64,000 nt of DNA from Pogonophryne albipinna (taxonomy: Eukaryota > Chordata > Actinopteri > Perciformes > Artedidraconidae). The position numbers were made by a program, and so were the translations under genes. Under the pieces are notes generated by a model, which saw only the letters and a list, made by a program, of their open reading frames with translations, was not told the DNA's origin and searched no databases. The stretch's first letter is position 1, and every line of letters begins with the position of its first letter. This document shows, in pieces, positions 39,234-50,759 of the stretch. The stretch is from NCBI GenBank assembly GCA_028583405.1, contig CM053260.1:17499401-17563400 (forward strand), in the 5' to 3' direction.

Positions 39234-39264
<31 letters not shown>
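39234..39264. repeat. (GT)n microsatellite inside the 4.1-kb transposon
   Basis: About 15 GT units just beyond the 3' end of the element's decayed gene. Confidence 0.95.
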
Positions 39265-39265
<1 letters not shown>

Positions 39266-39266
<1 letters not shown>

Positions 39267-41460
39267 TAATTATGTGGCAAATTGTCAAAAAGCTGATGAC
39301 ACTCGAAGGGTATGACATGTTTCATGGATGGAAGGTCCTGAAACCTCCTCGCCTTGATTGGCAGAGCGTCAACTTCAGCAGTTGCCTGTTGATATTCCTG
39401 ATGTAGTTGGGATGGTTGTGCCTGGGTGAAGGAACTTCTTGTCTTTGTTGGTCGCTGTGCTTCTGCAGTAGTGTGAATCAACAGTGGGCAGATCCTATAA
39501 CCAGTCCTTAAGGAAACCTGCAACAGCAGTTTCCAGCTTTGCATTTTTGCCACTCTTAGGTCGAGATGTAGTTGGCGGGTCTGCCACTTGTTCGTCATGG
39601 TCGATGGTGTCTTTGTTCAGCCAGTGTAATGGTTATTTCAGGGATACCAAGTGTAGAAGAAAAAAAGCTTTGCACACTTTAAGATTTGTTCCATCCTGAA
39701 GTTTCAGTTGGTAGGAAAATGATGAACTGCGCCTGGATCCCTCACCAACTTTCTTTCTTTTGCTTCATGGCAACCTTTGTGACGAAAGTGGTGACGTATA
39801 ACCGATGTTCTTCCCAGTTGTCCATTGACCAAACTTTCTGAAATATCCACTGCCTCTGCTCTTCTGTAATGGATTGACAGTAGGGGTGTTGAAAATAATC
39901 GTTTCTACGATGCATTGCGATGCGGACGTGGCCGATTCGGTATCGATGCAGTGACGGAAGATAATCGGTTATAGCGTAGTAACGTTGCTTCCTGATTTTC
40001 CGGCCGCGGCTTTACTATAACGTTTTTTTTTTGTCACTTTAATATCAAATCGGTCGGTGACGTAGAGATCAGGGAACAGACGTGACAGCGGCACAGCAAC
40101 ACCAAACACGGAGCAGTCTGCTTTATCCACCAACACAACACCACCAGTCCAGAACCAACAGCAGAAGGACCCGCTCTGAATCACTCCGTGTCGCTGCGGC
40201 ACAGGGATTTATGTTTTTCAAAAATAATCGCGTTACAATCATGTCAGGTTTTTGGTGGATTTAATTAAGTCTTGGATTGCAAAGTATGAATGTCCTCTAG
40301 CAATTTTGAGACGATATATACGTGTGTAAAGTTTGTGAAGGCAGGAGGAAAAAAGCTTCCGCGATCACAGTCTCCTCTCCGTTCCTCCAAACCCCGCCCC
40401 CTCCCTGAAAATAATGAGTGACAGGCTGATAGTGACCCGATAGAAATGTTATTATTCACTTAATCACTGAGATATAATGAAGCTAACTTAATCTCATACA
40501 TTCATGGGATTTATGTAACAGTAAGACAGAGAATGTAAGTGTGCACCCACATGCAGTATTTTTGTTTGTATATGCTATTGTAAATACTCCTGTTGTCTGC
40601 TGTGTTCAGACTCAAGTCCTGTGTGTGATGCCACATTCAGGACATTCAGTGTCCTTTTTTTTAACAGAAGACCATTGCTAGAAGCTGCAGCTAGACTGCA
40701 GAAGCATTATTTTTTTGTTTTTGAGGATGGAACAACTTCACACACAGATATAGGGAGGCTAGACCTATACAATTAATTTATTTTAGTTTATAAATTAATG
40801 TCAAGACATTTATGTTATTGATTTCTGAAGCACTTTCTAAATAATAAAAAGAGAGTTCATATGTATTTACTGCATGTATGCATTGATGAAAAATAAGCCA
40901 TGTGCAGTAATATAGAAAATTGAGGATGCAACGCATTGGTATGAATCGTGATGCATCGGGATATCGAATTGAATCGAATCGTTGACAGGATAATCGTAAT
41001 CGAATCGAATCGTGAGACCAGTGAAGATGCACAGCCCTAATTGACAGTCTCAAGTCGTGACTCGTTGACAGAACTTCGAATTGCAGGGAAGGCCCATAGC
41101 CTTTGCAGCTATTTCTTTGCCACCTTTGGCCTTGTATGCCATTCCTTTGAGATGTTTCTTCTTGGATTCATTTTGCTTCCATGTTTCTGAGGTATTTATG
41201 TTGTTTCCTTTTGACCGTATTGTTTTCATACACATCCTTTAGATGAGGACCATAATGTTCTGAAGTTGCTGCCAGACTGTCTTCATTTTCAGGGACAGAG
41301 GACTCATCAGAGGATGGATTGTAGTTTGGGTCAATGATAACATCATCATCATCTATGTCTTCTTCATGGTGTGGACGGGTCTGCTAAGGCATCTTCAGCA
41401 ACACTCTTCTTCAATGAAAGTGTTTAGGTTATTGTCTGCTCCATCTGATTCAGGGTGTTT
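39266..41460 (-). pseudogene. Decayed protein gene of the 4.1-kb transposon
   Basis: Reading leftwards from about 41460, an acidic stretch (DPNYNPSSDESSVPENEDS) is followed, after frameshifts, by a basic part (SETWKQNESKKKHLKGMAY), a Cys pair (GLPCNSKFCQRVT), then SITEEQRQWIFQKVWSMDNW, a segment around LKVCKAFFLLHL, and a C-terminal part ending FECHQLFDNLPHN at 39266. The layout resembles uncharacterised proteins found in many copies in insect and fish genomes, with a W..N..KK leader, paired Cys and an EE(D/Q)R...IF..(F/V)W block. That is recalled family knowledge, not a search result. Stops, frameshifts and the hAT insertion make it inactive. The frame after the Cys pair continues across the hAT site, with one TGA, once a single copy of the duplication is counted. 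Confidence 0.6.
39881..41039. mobile_element. hAT element (1159 bp) inside the 4.1-kb transposon
   Basis: The ends are TAGGGGTGTTGAAAATAATC and, at the other end inverted, TAGGGCTGTGCATC. The flanks are a perfect 8-bp duplication, ATTGACAG (39873-39880 and 41040-41047). Runs of AATCG(A/T) repeats lie near both ends. It has no intact transposase, so it is non-autonomous or decayed. It interrupts the coding part of the host element. Confidence 0.88.
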
Positions 41461-41829
41461 CTCAATGTCGAGTAAGGCTGCTCCAGAGCCACTATTTCAA
41501 GGATACTACGTCATCGAGTGCCGCCGAAGGACTGTTCCAATGTCCAGGATCCTTGGAATTCTACCGAGGACTGAGTCATTCGTTGCTGGAAATTTCGAGG
41601 CTGCACATGTGTAGACTCCGGTCTTAAAATCCCCACAATGCTTTGCGCACGGACCACTTCCAAAAATCTTTGGCAGAAAATGTAAGGCGGGGCCACTCAT
41701 ATGACGCACACCTGCACACGTGCTAGCCTGTTCCATTCTTCGTTCTCCGAAAGCCAGGAATGATTCTTGCCTAGCCTCTGATGGACCTGACTCGGACGAC
41801 AAGGAAGGGTCCTCGACATTGAGAAACAC
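41455..41829. mobile_element. Palindromic MITE with 18-bp inverted ends
   Basis: Perfect inverted repeats GTGTTTCTCAATGTCGAG occur at 41455-41472 and 41812-41829. The 375-bp element lies in the 4.1-kb transposon. No clear target duplication is visible (at most CAG), so the superfamily is open. Open frames seen inside it are by-products. Confidence 0.6.
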
Positions 41830-42204
41830 ACAGTGTCTTGGCCTGGTACATGCTGCTCCACCTCTTTAACGACAGTCTAATTTTCATTGGATGATTCCTG
41901 ATCGGTGTCTGAAAAGTCAAGTGCATCTCCTACCAAAAAGGAGTAGGCGTACGGTCACAACTGTGTGATCATTGTGAAAAACATTTTTGTAATTGCACTG
42001 TGGTCCTATGCACTAATACATTAAAGCTATTTAATGAATATTATTTGGCCAAATTCAGTTAAAAAAACATTTAATCTTTCCTAATAAGATGGAAATGTAA
42101 TGTGGAAAAAGGACAATATTAAGAATTAAAAAAGACAAACGCAAAATGTACTTTTCCTTATTTATAATTATAAATTAAAATTATTAACCGTTAGTTTTAA
42201 AAGA

Positions 42205-42345
42205 TTAGATTCGTTTTTAGATGAGTCTTTATTGTCCCAGAGGGAAATGTGTGCAAGCTTCATGAAGCTTCATGGAGCTACAGTAGCTACAGTAACTATA
42301 GTACCTACAGTAGCTACATTAGCTACAGTAATTATAAATTGTGAA
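42205..42345. repeat. LINE/SINE-tail-like stretch and AGCTACAGTA short tandem repeats
   Basis: TCTTTATTGTCCCAGAGGG resembles the antisense 3' tails of fish retroelements. It is followed by AAGCTTCATG twice and about six imperfect copies of AGCTACAGTA at 42270-42330. It lies within the right part of the 4.1-kb transposon. Confidence 0.5.
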
Positions 42346-42503
42346 ATTAAAAGACTAAATAACTACACAACATTTATAGCCTAGCCTATAGTATAGTAAA
42401 CATCACTTACCAACAGAGGACAAGCCCTGAACCATGAAAATAACTTAATTTATCTGTTAGTTTTTCTTTCTTCTTGAAGCAACCATTTTGTAAAGCTTGT
42501 CAA

Positions 42504-42712
42504 ATTGCCTAAGTCACAAGACAATGTGACTTAAGCAATTATCTTTTAAAAATATATTGCCTAAGTCACACTCTTGACATAGGCCATTATATTATCAGGG
42601 TAGGAACAGCACTTTCTTTTCAATAAGGATGTAGGCAATTTTACCAGAGGTGGTCAGCATCAAGAAGAGATGATTTAGGCAAAAAAAACATTTTCTCCAA
42701 AATATGACTTGG
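42504..42712. repeat. Right subterminal TGACTTAGGC repeats of the 4.1-kb transposon
   Basis: Variants of the motif occur in both orientations: ATTGCCTAAGTCAC near 42504 and 42556, TGACTTAAGCAATT near 42527, TGACATAGGCCA near 42575, GATGTAGGCAATTT near 42628, TGATTTAGGC near 42671, and TGACTTGGGCCA in the terminal repeat. Confidence 0.65.
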
Positions 42713-42849
42713 GCCATTAGTTTAAGAAGGTGACGACATAGGAACATCTGACACGGTTGTTACGGTACAGTGCAACGGTAAACATGCACACGACTGGAAG
42801 GAGAAGCAGCTGACAGCATATTTTGTTGGGGGGATTTCAGCAAACTGAT

Positions 42850-45800
42850 AAACAATAGACCACAGAGAAACTCATCAGGTTAATGATTCACCGAAGCACC
42901 CGCCGCAGTTTTGTTTACTTTCAGCACGGACAATCCATAGCATCCATCTGCTCTACCCAGCGCACTGTCACATACCTGACAAGCCATCAGAACGCAACTC
43001 CTACTGCTCCTCTCTCCCCCGCTCACCTACACTCCCAGCTGCATGAAATACCTGGAGCGGATCCCACTCCCCTCCGCTTCCCAACACATATAACAAGCCA
43101 TTTCTCCCCACCATCAAGCCCCCCTCCTCTGCTCCACTGCCCCCCCTCTCGTGCCCACCCCCGCGCTGCTAACCTGGCCAACCTCATACCTCTCCAGCCT
43201 GCCACCACCCCTCCAACCCCCCACTTGACCAATGTTGCCCTCCTCAATATCCGGTCACTTAACAATAAAGCCCACATCCTCCACGAAATAATTCTGGACA
43301 AATCCATCGACTTCTTTCTGCTCACTGAAACCTGGCAACAACCCAATGACTTCTTCTCCCTCAACCAAACATCCCCCCCTGGTTTTAATTACATCACTAA
43401 ACCCCACCCCTCACGCCGTGGTGGTGGGCTGGCTGTCATCTACAACCACAACATCCGGACTACAGAACTCACCCTCCCCTCAGTACCATCCTTCGAATTC
43501 CTCGCCTTCAAAGCCCCTCCCTCACTGACAGTTATCCTCATTTACCGCACCCCCAAACCACACCCCTCCTTTCTCTGATCTCACTGAACTCCTCACCATT
43601 GCTTCATCCCTCTCCCCACGTCTGTTACTCCTCGGCGACCTCAACATCCACATGGACTCCCCCACCTGCAAACTCGCTTCTGAATTCTCCTCCCTTCTGG
43701 ACAATTTCTCAATTACCCAATATGTCACCTTCCCCACCCATGATAAAGGACACATCCTTGACCTTGTCTGCTCCACCAACCTCCCAGTACTCGACCTCCA
43801 CCCCTGCCCCTTTCCCCTCTCTGACCACAAACTCATACAGTTCACCATCGCCTCCCCCGTCCGCCGCCACCCCCCCCCATCCCCCCATCCAGGAACATCA
43901 CCTTCCGTAATGTAATGTTGATCCCCAGCACCTCTCAGACCTGCTTTCCTCTACTCTCCCCCTGGACTCGAACCTCAGCTCACCCGATGAACAACTCAAA
44001 CCACCTTAATTCCACCCTACTCGCCTCCCTCAACAGCCTGGCCCCCCTCAAAAGGAAAAATGTCACTTTTAAAACCTCCTCACCCTTCCTCCACTTCATG
44101 CAGTTCATTCCTCCAGTTTTTCTCTGACAAAATCACTGCCATTAATCTCTCCCTATCCGCTGCATCTGACACACATACATCTCCCCCAGCATCCACCGCC
44201 ACAATTTCTCCCCCCATCTCCCTGGACCTCCCGAGCCCTCCTCCCCACGGCCACCTCTCCCAGTTCACTCTGTTTACCCCCCCTGAAATACTCAAACTGA
44301 TCAGCTCCTCCAAACCCACAACCTGCTCCCTTGACCCTCCCCTCTACTGAAGTCCTGTCTCCCCGTCCTCTGCCCCTACCTTGTCAACCTTTTCAACTCC
44401 TCCCTGTCTCAAGGAACCATTCCCTCTGCCTTCAAAACTGCTGCTGTCACTCCCATCCTCAAGAAACCCGGTCTGGATCCCTCCTCCCTCAGTAATTACA
44501 TCCAACATCCCCTTTCTCTCAAAAACAACAGAACGCATTATCGCCAAACAACTCCACCGCCATCTCCAAACCAACCAGCTTTTTGAACGCCTTCAGTCTG
44601 GTTTTCGTCCACACCACAGCACAGAAACGGCCCTCATCAAAGTCCTCAATGACCTCCTCACCTCTGCTGACACCGGTTCCCTCAACATCCTCATCCTCCT
44701 CGACCTGAGTGCAGCCTTCGATACCGTGAGCCACACCATCCTGCTTACACGACTCCAGGACATCGGTATCGAAGGTACTGCACTCAGGTGGCTCCAGTCC
44801 TACCTCTCCGACAGATCCCTCTTCATCTCCCTCAACAACCACTCCTCTGCCACAGCTTCAGTCACCCAAGGTGTTCCCCAAGGTTCAGTACTCGGCCCCC
44901 TCCTCTTCATCATCTACATCCTCCTCGGTCAGATTCTCCGCCAATACAACCTGGACTTTCACTGTTACGCCGACGACAACCAGATTTACCTCAGCACCAA
45001 ATCACCCAACAACCCCCCCCTCACCCACATCGAATCCTGTGTGACTGCAATAAAATCCTGGATGCAACACAACTTCCTCAAACTCAACAGCAATAAAACT
45101 GAACTCCTCCTCATCGGCTCCAAATCCACCCTCAGCAAAACCCCCAACCTGACAGTCACCATTGATGGCACCCCTGTTTCCCCCTCCACCCAGGCACGCA
45201 ACCTTGGCGTTATATTTGACCCCACCCTCTCCCTCGAGCCCCACATCAGTCAAGTTGTAAAAACCTCGTTTTTCCACCTCCACAATATTGCCAAACTCCG
45301 TCCCTCTCTCACCCGCCCTGCAGCTGAGCGACTCATTCACGCCTTCATCTCCTCCCGCCTTGACTATTGCAACTCACTCCTCTACGGCATCAGCACTACA
45401 TCCCTCAATAGACTCCAGCGTGTCCAGAACGCAGCCCCGACTCCTCACCCACACCAAATCATGGCATCACATCACCCCGGTCCTCAAAGAACTCCACTGG
45501 CTCCCCGTTTCACACCGCATCCACTACAAACTCCTGGTCCTCACTTTCAAAGCCCTCCACCATCTGGCCCCCCCCTACCTCACTGACCTCCTCATCCTCT
45601 ACCAACCACCCCGGTCCCTCAGATCCACCTCAGCCGGTTTGCTTTCCATCCCCAAGGCCAAACTCCGGAGCTTCGGGGACAGAGCCTTCTCTGTGGCAGC
45701 CCCGAAGCTCTGGAACTCCCTCCCCAAATACCTCCGTGAGTCTGAGTCCCTCACCCTGTTCCAGTCCCACCTCAAAACCCACCTCTTGAACTCTGTATCC

Positions 45801-45972
45801 ATAAGCCCCCCCCCTCTCAATCAACTTCCTCCTGACTGCTTTTCTGTTTTGTTTTGTTACTTTTTGGCTTTGTCTTTGTTTTTGTTTTGTTTGTCTACCC
45901 TCCCTCCCAAATGTAAAGCGTCTTTGGGTTCAAGAAAAGCGCTATAGAAATAAAATATATTATTATTATTAA
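42850..45972 (+). mobile_element. L2-clade (Maui-like) LINE, nearly full length, decayed
   Basis: An endonuclease part (42883-44100), a reverse transcriptase part (44381-45590) and a C-terminal part (to about 45800) follow in order. The 3' end reads AAGCGCTATAGAAATAAAAT followed by (TTA)n, the tail style of fish L2 elements. It starts just to the right of the 4.1-kb transposon, in vdr intron 1 and antisense to vdr. The 5' boundary is uncertain. Confidence 0.85.
42883..45947 (+). pseudogene. Endonuclease-reverse transcriptase of L2-like LINE, frameshifted
   Basis: The polyprotein would nick target DNA and copy the element's RNA. The endonuclease shows NVALLNIRSLNNKA, LLTETW and GDLNIH; the reverse transcriptase shows FRPHHSTETALI, LDLSAAFDTV, QGVPQGSVLGPLLF and the catalytic YADD near 44970. 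The C-terminal part has APKLWNSLP. The frame changes near 43570, before 44381, near 44510 and near 45435, so no intact protein is made. This LINE belongs to a different lineage from the other L2 copies here, judging by the sequence and the 3' tail. Confidence 0.85.
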
Positions 45973-46026
45973 TGGGAATCCCATCAACCTGGGAAACTTA
46001 GGATGGGCTACCGTCACAGAGCCTTA

Positions 46027-46690
46027 TGGCGCGTTTCCACTGCAGGCCTCGGTCGGTTTGGTTAGGCCCGGCTCACTTTAATGCTGCGTTTCCATTACAG
46101 TTTAGGAACTGGGGTAGTTACTATAGTAACGCAGTGTAGGCGGAGCCGTGACGTCATCTTCAATGAGAGCCCCAGAAAAACAACACAGCAGTTAGCTCTT
46201 AGCACTGAGAGCTCACAGCTCTTCATATCTGTTCAGAAACTAGACAAAAGTTAAACAAGTACAAACCACAGACTGCCTGTGTCATGGCGAATACAGTCGC
46301 TGGTTTATCCATGTCTGTATAGGCCGTTGTTGTGAGTGTGGACGGTCGGAGCATATATAACGTTAGCTTAGCCAAGCTCCATTTAGAAAACACGCATTTT
46401 AAAAGGGTGTTTCGCCTGCCGTCTGTCTGCAGACTTGTCAAAGCATTAATTCATGGTTTTTACTAACCGATATCAGTATGTTGTTACTTCGGCATCATTT
46501 TGAAACGTGTATTACAATTAAATCACGGTCAAATATGTTCATCTTGTTAGTTGTAGCCCCCTTGCCAGCGAAAAACTGTGAATTAGGACCCGCTAGCCGG
46601 TACTAGGCCAAGTGGAAACGCAACCAAAAACGGGCCCTGCACGGCTCGGCACGCTTAAAGCGAGCTACCCGCTGCAGTGGAAACGCGCCA
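46027..46690. mobile_element. Harbinger-like MITE (664 bp), possibly nested
   Basis: Ends TGGCGCGTTTCCACTGCAG are mirrored at 46690 and flanked by TTA on both sides (46024-46026 and 46691-46693). Inside, a second pair (TGCTGCGTTTCCATTACAG at about 46082, GTGGAAACGCAACC at about 46612) suggests one copy inserted into another. Confidence 0.65.
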
Positions 46691-46693
46691 TTA

Positions 46694-47552
46694 GTGCTCA
46701 ACTCAGGTTAATTGATCAGAGCCCTTGTTTCTGTTTGGCTGTTTCCAATATCTTTCTAAAGCGACCAAAATCAGTTATGATAGTTGCAAAAGAAGAACAA
46801 AAAACAGACTTGCATCTGATTTAGAAACAGCTGAATGTGGCCCAAATCTGGAGAGAAAAAAGTTCAGATTCCATGTGATTTGTGCACGCGAATACAAACA
46901 ATAGGACATCTTTATCACATGTGTGAAAAAGAAAAGTAGATTTAGACAACTTTGTCTATTCTTATCACTGAACTCTTGAAACAGTGAGCTCTGGATTCAA
47001 AGCTTAGCAGTAATTTCTCACATTGTACAGAAGGGAGAAAACATGTGGGTATCTTATCCGTAACCTGACAAACACAACATTTCATTTACTCTTATTGGAA
47101 CATTTACTGTCCCTCTGCATAACACTATTTGTTTTGTTGCAATAACCAACATGCTTCTAAGGACAGAACATGCAGGAGTGTGTCCTGAACTCCCCCGTGC
47201 AGAGGCAAGGTACACACGTAGGTCCTTCATACCAGGCTACGATGCTATTGTATTCTACACATTTAATGTCTTCATGGACACTTTACAAATAGGGTTTATT
47301 CATGGCCACATCAAGATAAGGCCTCCAAGCTATTTACTATATGATAACACTAGTCACCAAGGTGATGTAATATGAATGGGCACAGGTTTTACATTTCAAG
47401 CACTCACTCCATGCAGCTACATAATGTGAGTGACATGCTGGCCAAGAGTCTGAGGCTACTTGGAGTTTGTATACAGGCAAATAGTTCTGAACGAGCCAGT
47501 ACATCGAGTTATTGCAGCCTGAAACCCCCCCCCCCCCCCAACGCTTCTGGGA
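46694..47552 (-). other. vdr first-intron DNA between MITE and Tc1, nothing recognised
   Basis: AT-rich DNA; a 15-base C run ends at 47539, just left of the Tc1 target site. Confidence 0.5.
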
Positions 47553-47554
47553 TA

Positions 47555-49154
47555 CAGTGGGGCAAAAAAGTATTTAGTCAGCCACCAATTGTGCAAGTTC
47601 TCCCACTTAAAAAGATGAGAGAGGCCTGTAATTTTCATCCTAGGTACACTTCAACTATGAGAGACAGAATGGGGGGAAAGAATCCAGGAAATCACATTGT
47701 AGGATTTTTAATGAATTTATTGGTAAATTCCTCTGTAAAATAAGTATTTGGTCATCTACAAACAAACAAGATTTCTGGCTCTCACAGACCTGTAACTTCT
47801 TCTTTAAGAGCCTTCTCTGTCCTCCACTAGTTAACTGTATTAATGGCACTTGTTTGAACTCGTTATCAGTATAAAAGACACCTGTCCACAACCTCAAACA
47901 GTCACACTCCAAACTCCACTATGGCCAAGACCAAAGAGCTGTCAAAGGACACCAGAAACAAAATTGTAGACCTGCACCAGGCTGGGAAGACTGAATCTGC
48001 AATAGGTAAGCAGCTTGGTGTGAAGAAATCAACTGTGGGAGCAATTATTAGAAAATGGAAGACATACAAGACTACTGATAATCTCCCTCGATCTGGGGCT
48101 CCACGCAAGATCTCACCCCGTGGGGTCAAAATGATCACAAGAACGGTGAGCAAAAATCCCAGAACCACATGGGGGGGGGGACCTAGTCAATGACCTGCAG
48201 AGAGCTGGGACCAAAGTAACAAAGGCTACCATCAGTAACACACTACGCCGCCAGGGACTCAAATCCTGCAGTGCCAGACGTGTCCCCCTGCTTAAGCCAG
48301 TACATGTCCAGGCCCGTCTGAAGTTTGCTAGAGAGCATTTAGATGATCCAGAAGAGGATTGGGAGAATGTCATATGGTCAGATGAAACCAAAATATAACT
48401 TTTTGGTAAAAACTCAACTAGCCGTGTTTGGAGGAGAAAGAATGCTGAGTTGCATCCAAAGAACACCATACCTACTGTGAACATGGGGGTGGAAACATCA
48501 TGCTTTGGGGCTGTTTTTCTGCAAAGGGACCAGGACTACTGATCCGTGTAAAGGAAAGAATGAATGGGGCCATGTATCGTGAGATTTTGAGTGACAACCT
48601 CCTTCCATCAGCAAGGGCATTGAAGATGAAACGTGGCTGGGTCTTTCAGCATGACAATGATCCCAAACACACCGCCCGGGCAACGAAGGAGTGGCCATTT
48701 CAAGGTCCTGGAGTAGCCTAGCCAGTCTCCAGATCTCAACCCCATAGAAAATCTTTGGAGGGAGTTGAAAGTCCGTGTTGCCCAGCGACAGCCCCAAAAC
48801 ATCACTGCTCTAGAGGAGATCTGCATGGAGGAATGGGACAAAATACCAGCAACAGTGTGTGAAAACCTTGTGAAGACTTACAGAAAACGTTTGACCTCTG
48901 TCATTGCCAACAAAGGGTATATAACAAAGTATTGAGATGAACTTTTGTTATTGACCAAATACTTATTTTCCACCATAATTTGCAAATAAATTCTTTAAAA
49001 AATCAGACAATGTGATTTTCTGGATTTTTTTTCTTCTCATTTTGTCTCTCATAGTTGAGGTATACCTAGGATGAAAATTACAGGCCTCTCTCATCTTTTT
49101 GAGTGGGAGAACTTGCACAATTGGTGGCTGACTAAATACTTTTTTGCCCCACTG
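47555..49154 (+). mobile_element. Tc1/mariner element (1600 bp) with about 200-bp inverted repeats
   Basis: The ends CAGTGGGGCAAAAAAGTATT mirror each other, and similarity extends about 200 bp inward on both sides, the IR/DR layout of fish Tc1 elements. Flanking TA pairs (47553-47554 and 49155-49156) are the expected target duplication. It carries one transposase gene, now dead, and lies in vdr intron 1 antisense to vdr. Confidence 0.95.
47921..48930 (+). pseudogene. Tc1-like transposase, inactivated
   Basis: The enzyme would cut and paste the element at TA. The N-terminus shows the paired-like DNA-binding part ([20 protein letters not shown], then [20 protein letters not shown]). The DDE core is recognisable at [17 protein letters not shown] and [11 protein letters not shown]. 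Breaks: a frameshift at the G run near 48172-48181, TAA at 48396-48398 just after DETKI, a shift near 48480, a shift or deletion near 48690, and TAG at 48714-48716. Confidence 0.92.
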
Positions 49155-49156
49155 TA

Positions 49157-50571
49157 TCTGTTAGATAATGATTATTTTGGTGGCTTTAAAGTCAGCAAAT
49201 AAACAGAAAGCTTGGTCAGGTTATGAACACTACTTTCTAGACTCCTGCTGACTTTGAAGATATCCCTCTTTACTTAAATTGCACCCTGGGATTTATTTTA
49301 GCTAGTTGAGTTTTTGTAGAGAAATGTGTTACTATGACTCTTTTTAATTGGTTCCTTTTGTGTAAATGTTGTTTTTCAATAAAAGAATGTTGGAAATAAT
49401 TTCCAACAAGGAATTTGTTTTATTTGAGCAATTTACCGAGAAGAACAGATAGCCATGACTGACTTAGATAACCCCTAGTTAATTTATTGCAACTTATCAT
49501 TAAACATATTTTTCTCATATGGTGCAGCCCTATTGAAGAGGTTACATTATCAACATACAAAGTATATCGATGAGCAAACAGAAAAATGGCAGCATCTTCT
49601 GCTTCTTTGAATATATAAGAGTCTTTTGACTAAAAAAACTGCCATCATATAATATTACACAACACTAACCAGAATAAATGGCAGGGTGCTTTATAGAACA
49701 TCAAATCTGTTCTGCTGCATGTCAGCAAACTAATCCCAACAAGCATTCACACTCATCACTCACTGTGAACCGAGAGGGGAAAACACCCATTTACATTGGA
49801 TATCATCAACTGATCAGTGTAGTCACTCCTCTGTGATTGCATTCAGCCATGACAGGCCATTACACTAAATGCACAGTAGTATTGAGAGAGCGCTAAATAA
49901 TGCATGAGGTTATTAGACCAGATCTGTACTCATTCCTGTCCCGGCACGCTCAGCTAGAGAACAGGTTTTGAGCTTCAGGCTTCTACTGGATGTCTCACTC
50001 TTGAATGATATTATGTGTACGACATTCGGCGGCATAAATCAAATCTGCCATTGCAGTAATAGTGTGAGACATTACTCATGCGTTAAAGCCCAAGGGTAAA
50101 GTTTATCAATGAGGTTTCCGATTAGCTCACAGGGCTGAGTCCTGCTCTTTGACTATAACTAGTGTGCTTAAAGATTGTAGCTTAACTACTTGACCAATTT
50201 GAGAATCACTGTATCATTCGTTTTGAATTGGGCCTTGCCACTAACAATATTAGTTTAAACAACTTTGAGTCCAACAACTTTTCAAAGCAACTGTTAAACT
50301 CCAATGTGTCGGACCTGAAGACGATTTGCTTCCTGCAAAAAGAAGCAGCATATTTTAGACCGGAATAAGATGTCAAGAACACAGTGAGCATTAATTAGAG
50401 TGTGTCCTCTGCTTGTTACATTCAAGTCAGGACAACTTGTCAAAGGTTGGCAAGTTACCAAAAAAAGGAAAGCCCTTTTTATTTTAATCACTACTCTTTT
50501 TCTACATGTGCATGTTTCTGTTCCAACATCTAATTAACAATCTTAGGCAGCAAGCCAATCATTAACAAAGA
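49157..50571 (-). other. vdr first-intron DNA, nothing recognised
   Basis: AT-rich single-copy-looking DNA between the Tc1 element and L2 copy 3. Confidence 0.5.
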
Positions 50572-50759
50572 CATTGCATTACATTTAGCTGACGCTTTTA
50601 TCCAAAGCGACTTACAATAAGTGCGTTCGACCAACAAGATACAAACTTGAAGAAAACAGAATCATATAAGTACATCAGGTTTCATAGAGCTAAAACATTT
50701 CAAGTGCTACTCAACTGGCTTTAGATAAGCCAGTCCTTTATTAGTATTCAAGTGCTTTG

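Larger units (their letters stand above)
38632..42735 (-). mobile_element. Unclassified 4.1-kb DNA transposon with 36-bp terminal inverted repeats
   Basis: The ends are perfect inverted repeats of 36 bp, starting CGTCACCTTCTTAAACTAAT, at 38632-38667 and 42700-42735. They are flanked by the 4-bp duplication ACAT (38628-38631 and 42736-42739). Inside each end are repeats of a TGACTTAGGC-type motif. A decayed gene runs on the minus strand in between. The element sits in vdr intron 1 and has itself been hit by an hAT element (39881-41039) and a palindromic MITE (41455-41829). The 4-bp duplication could suggest the Sola group, but I recognise no diagnostic transposase motif, so I leave it unclassified. 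Confidence 0.75.

Noticed and set aside
41506..41829. 107-codon minus-strand frame starting MFLNVEDPSLSS
   Set aside because: It begins in the palindromic arm of the MITE at 41455-41829 and has no family resemblance.
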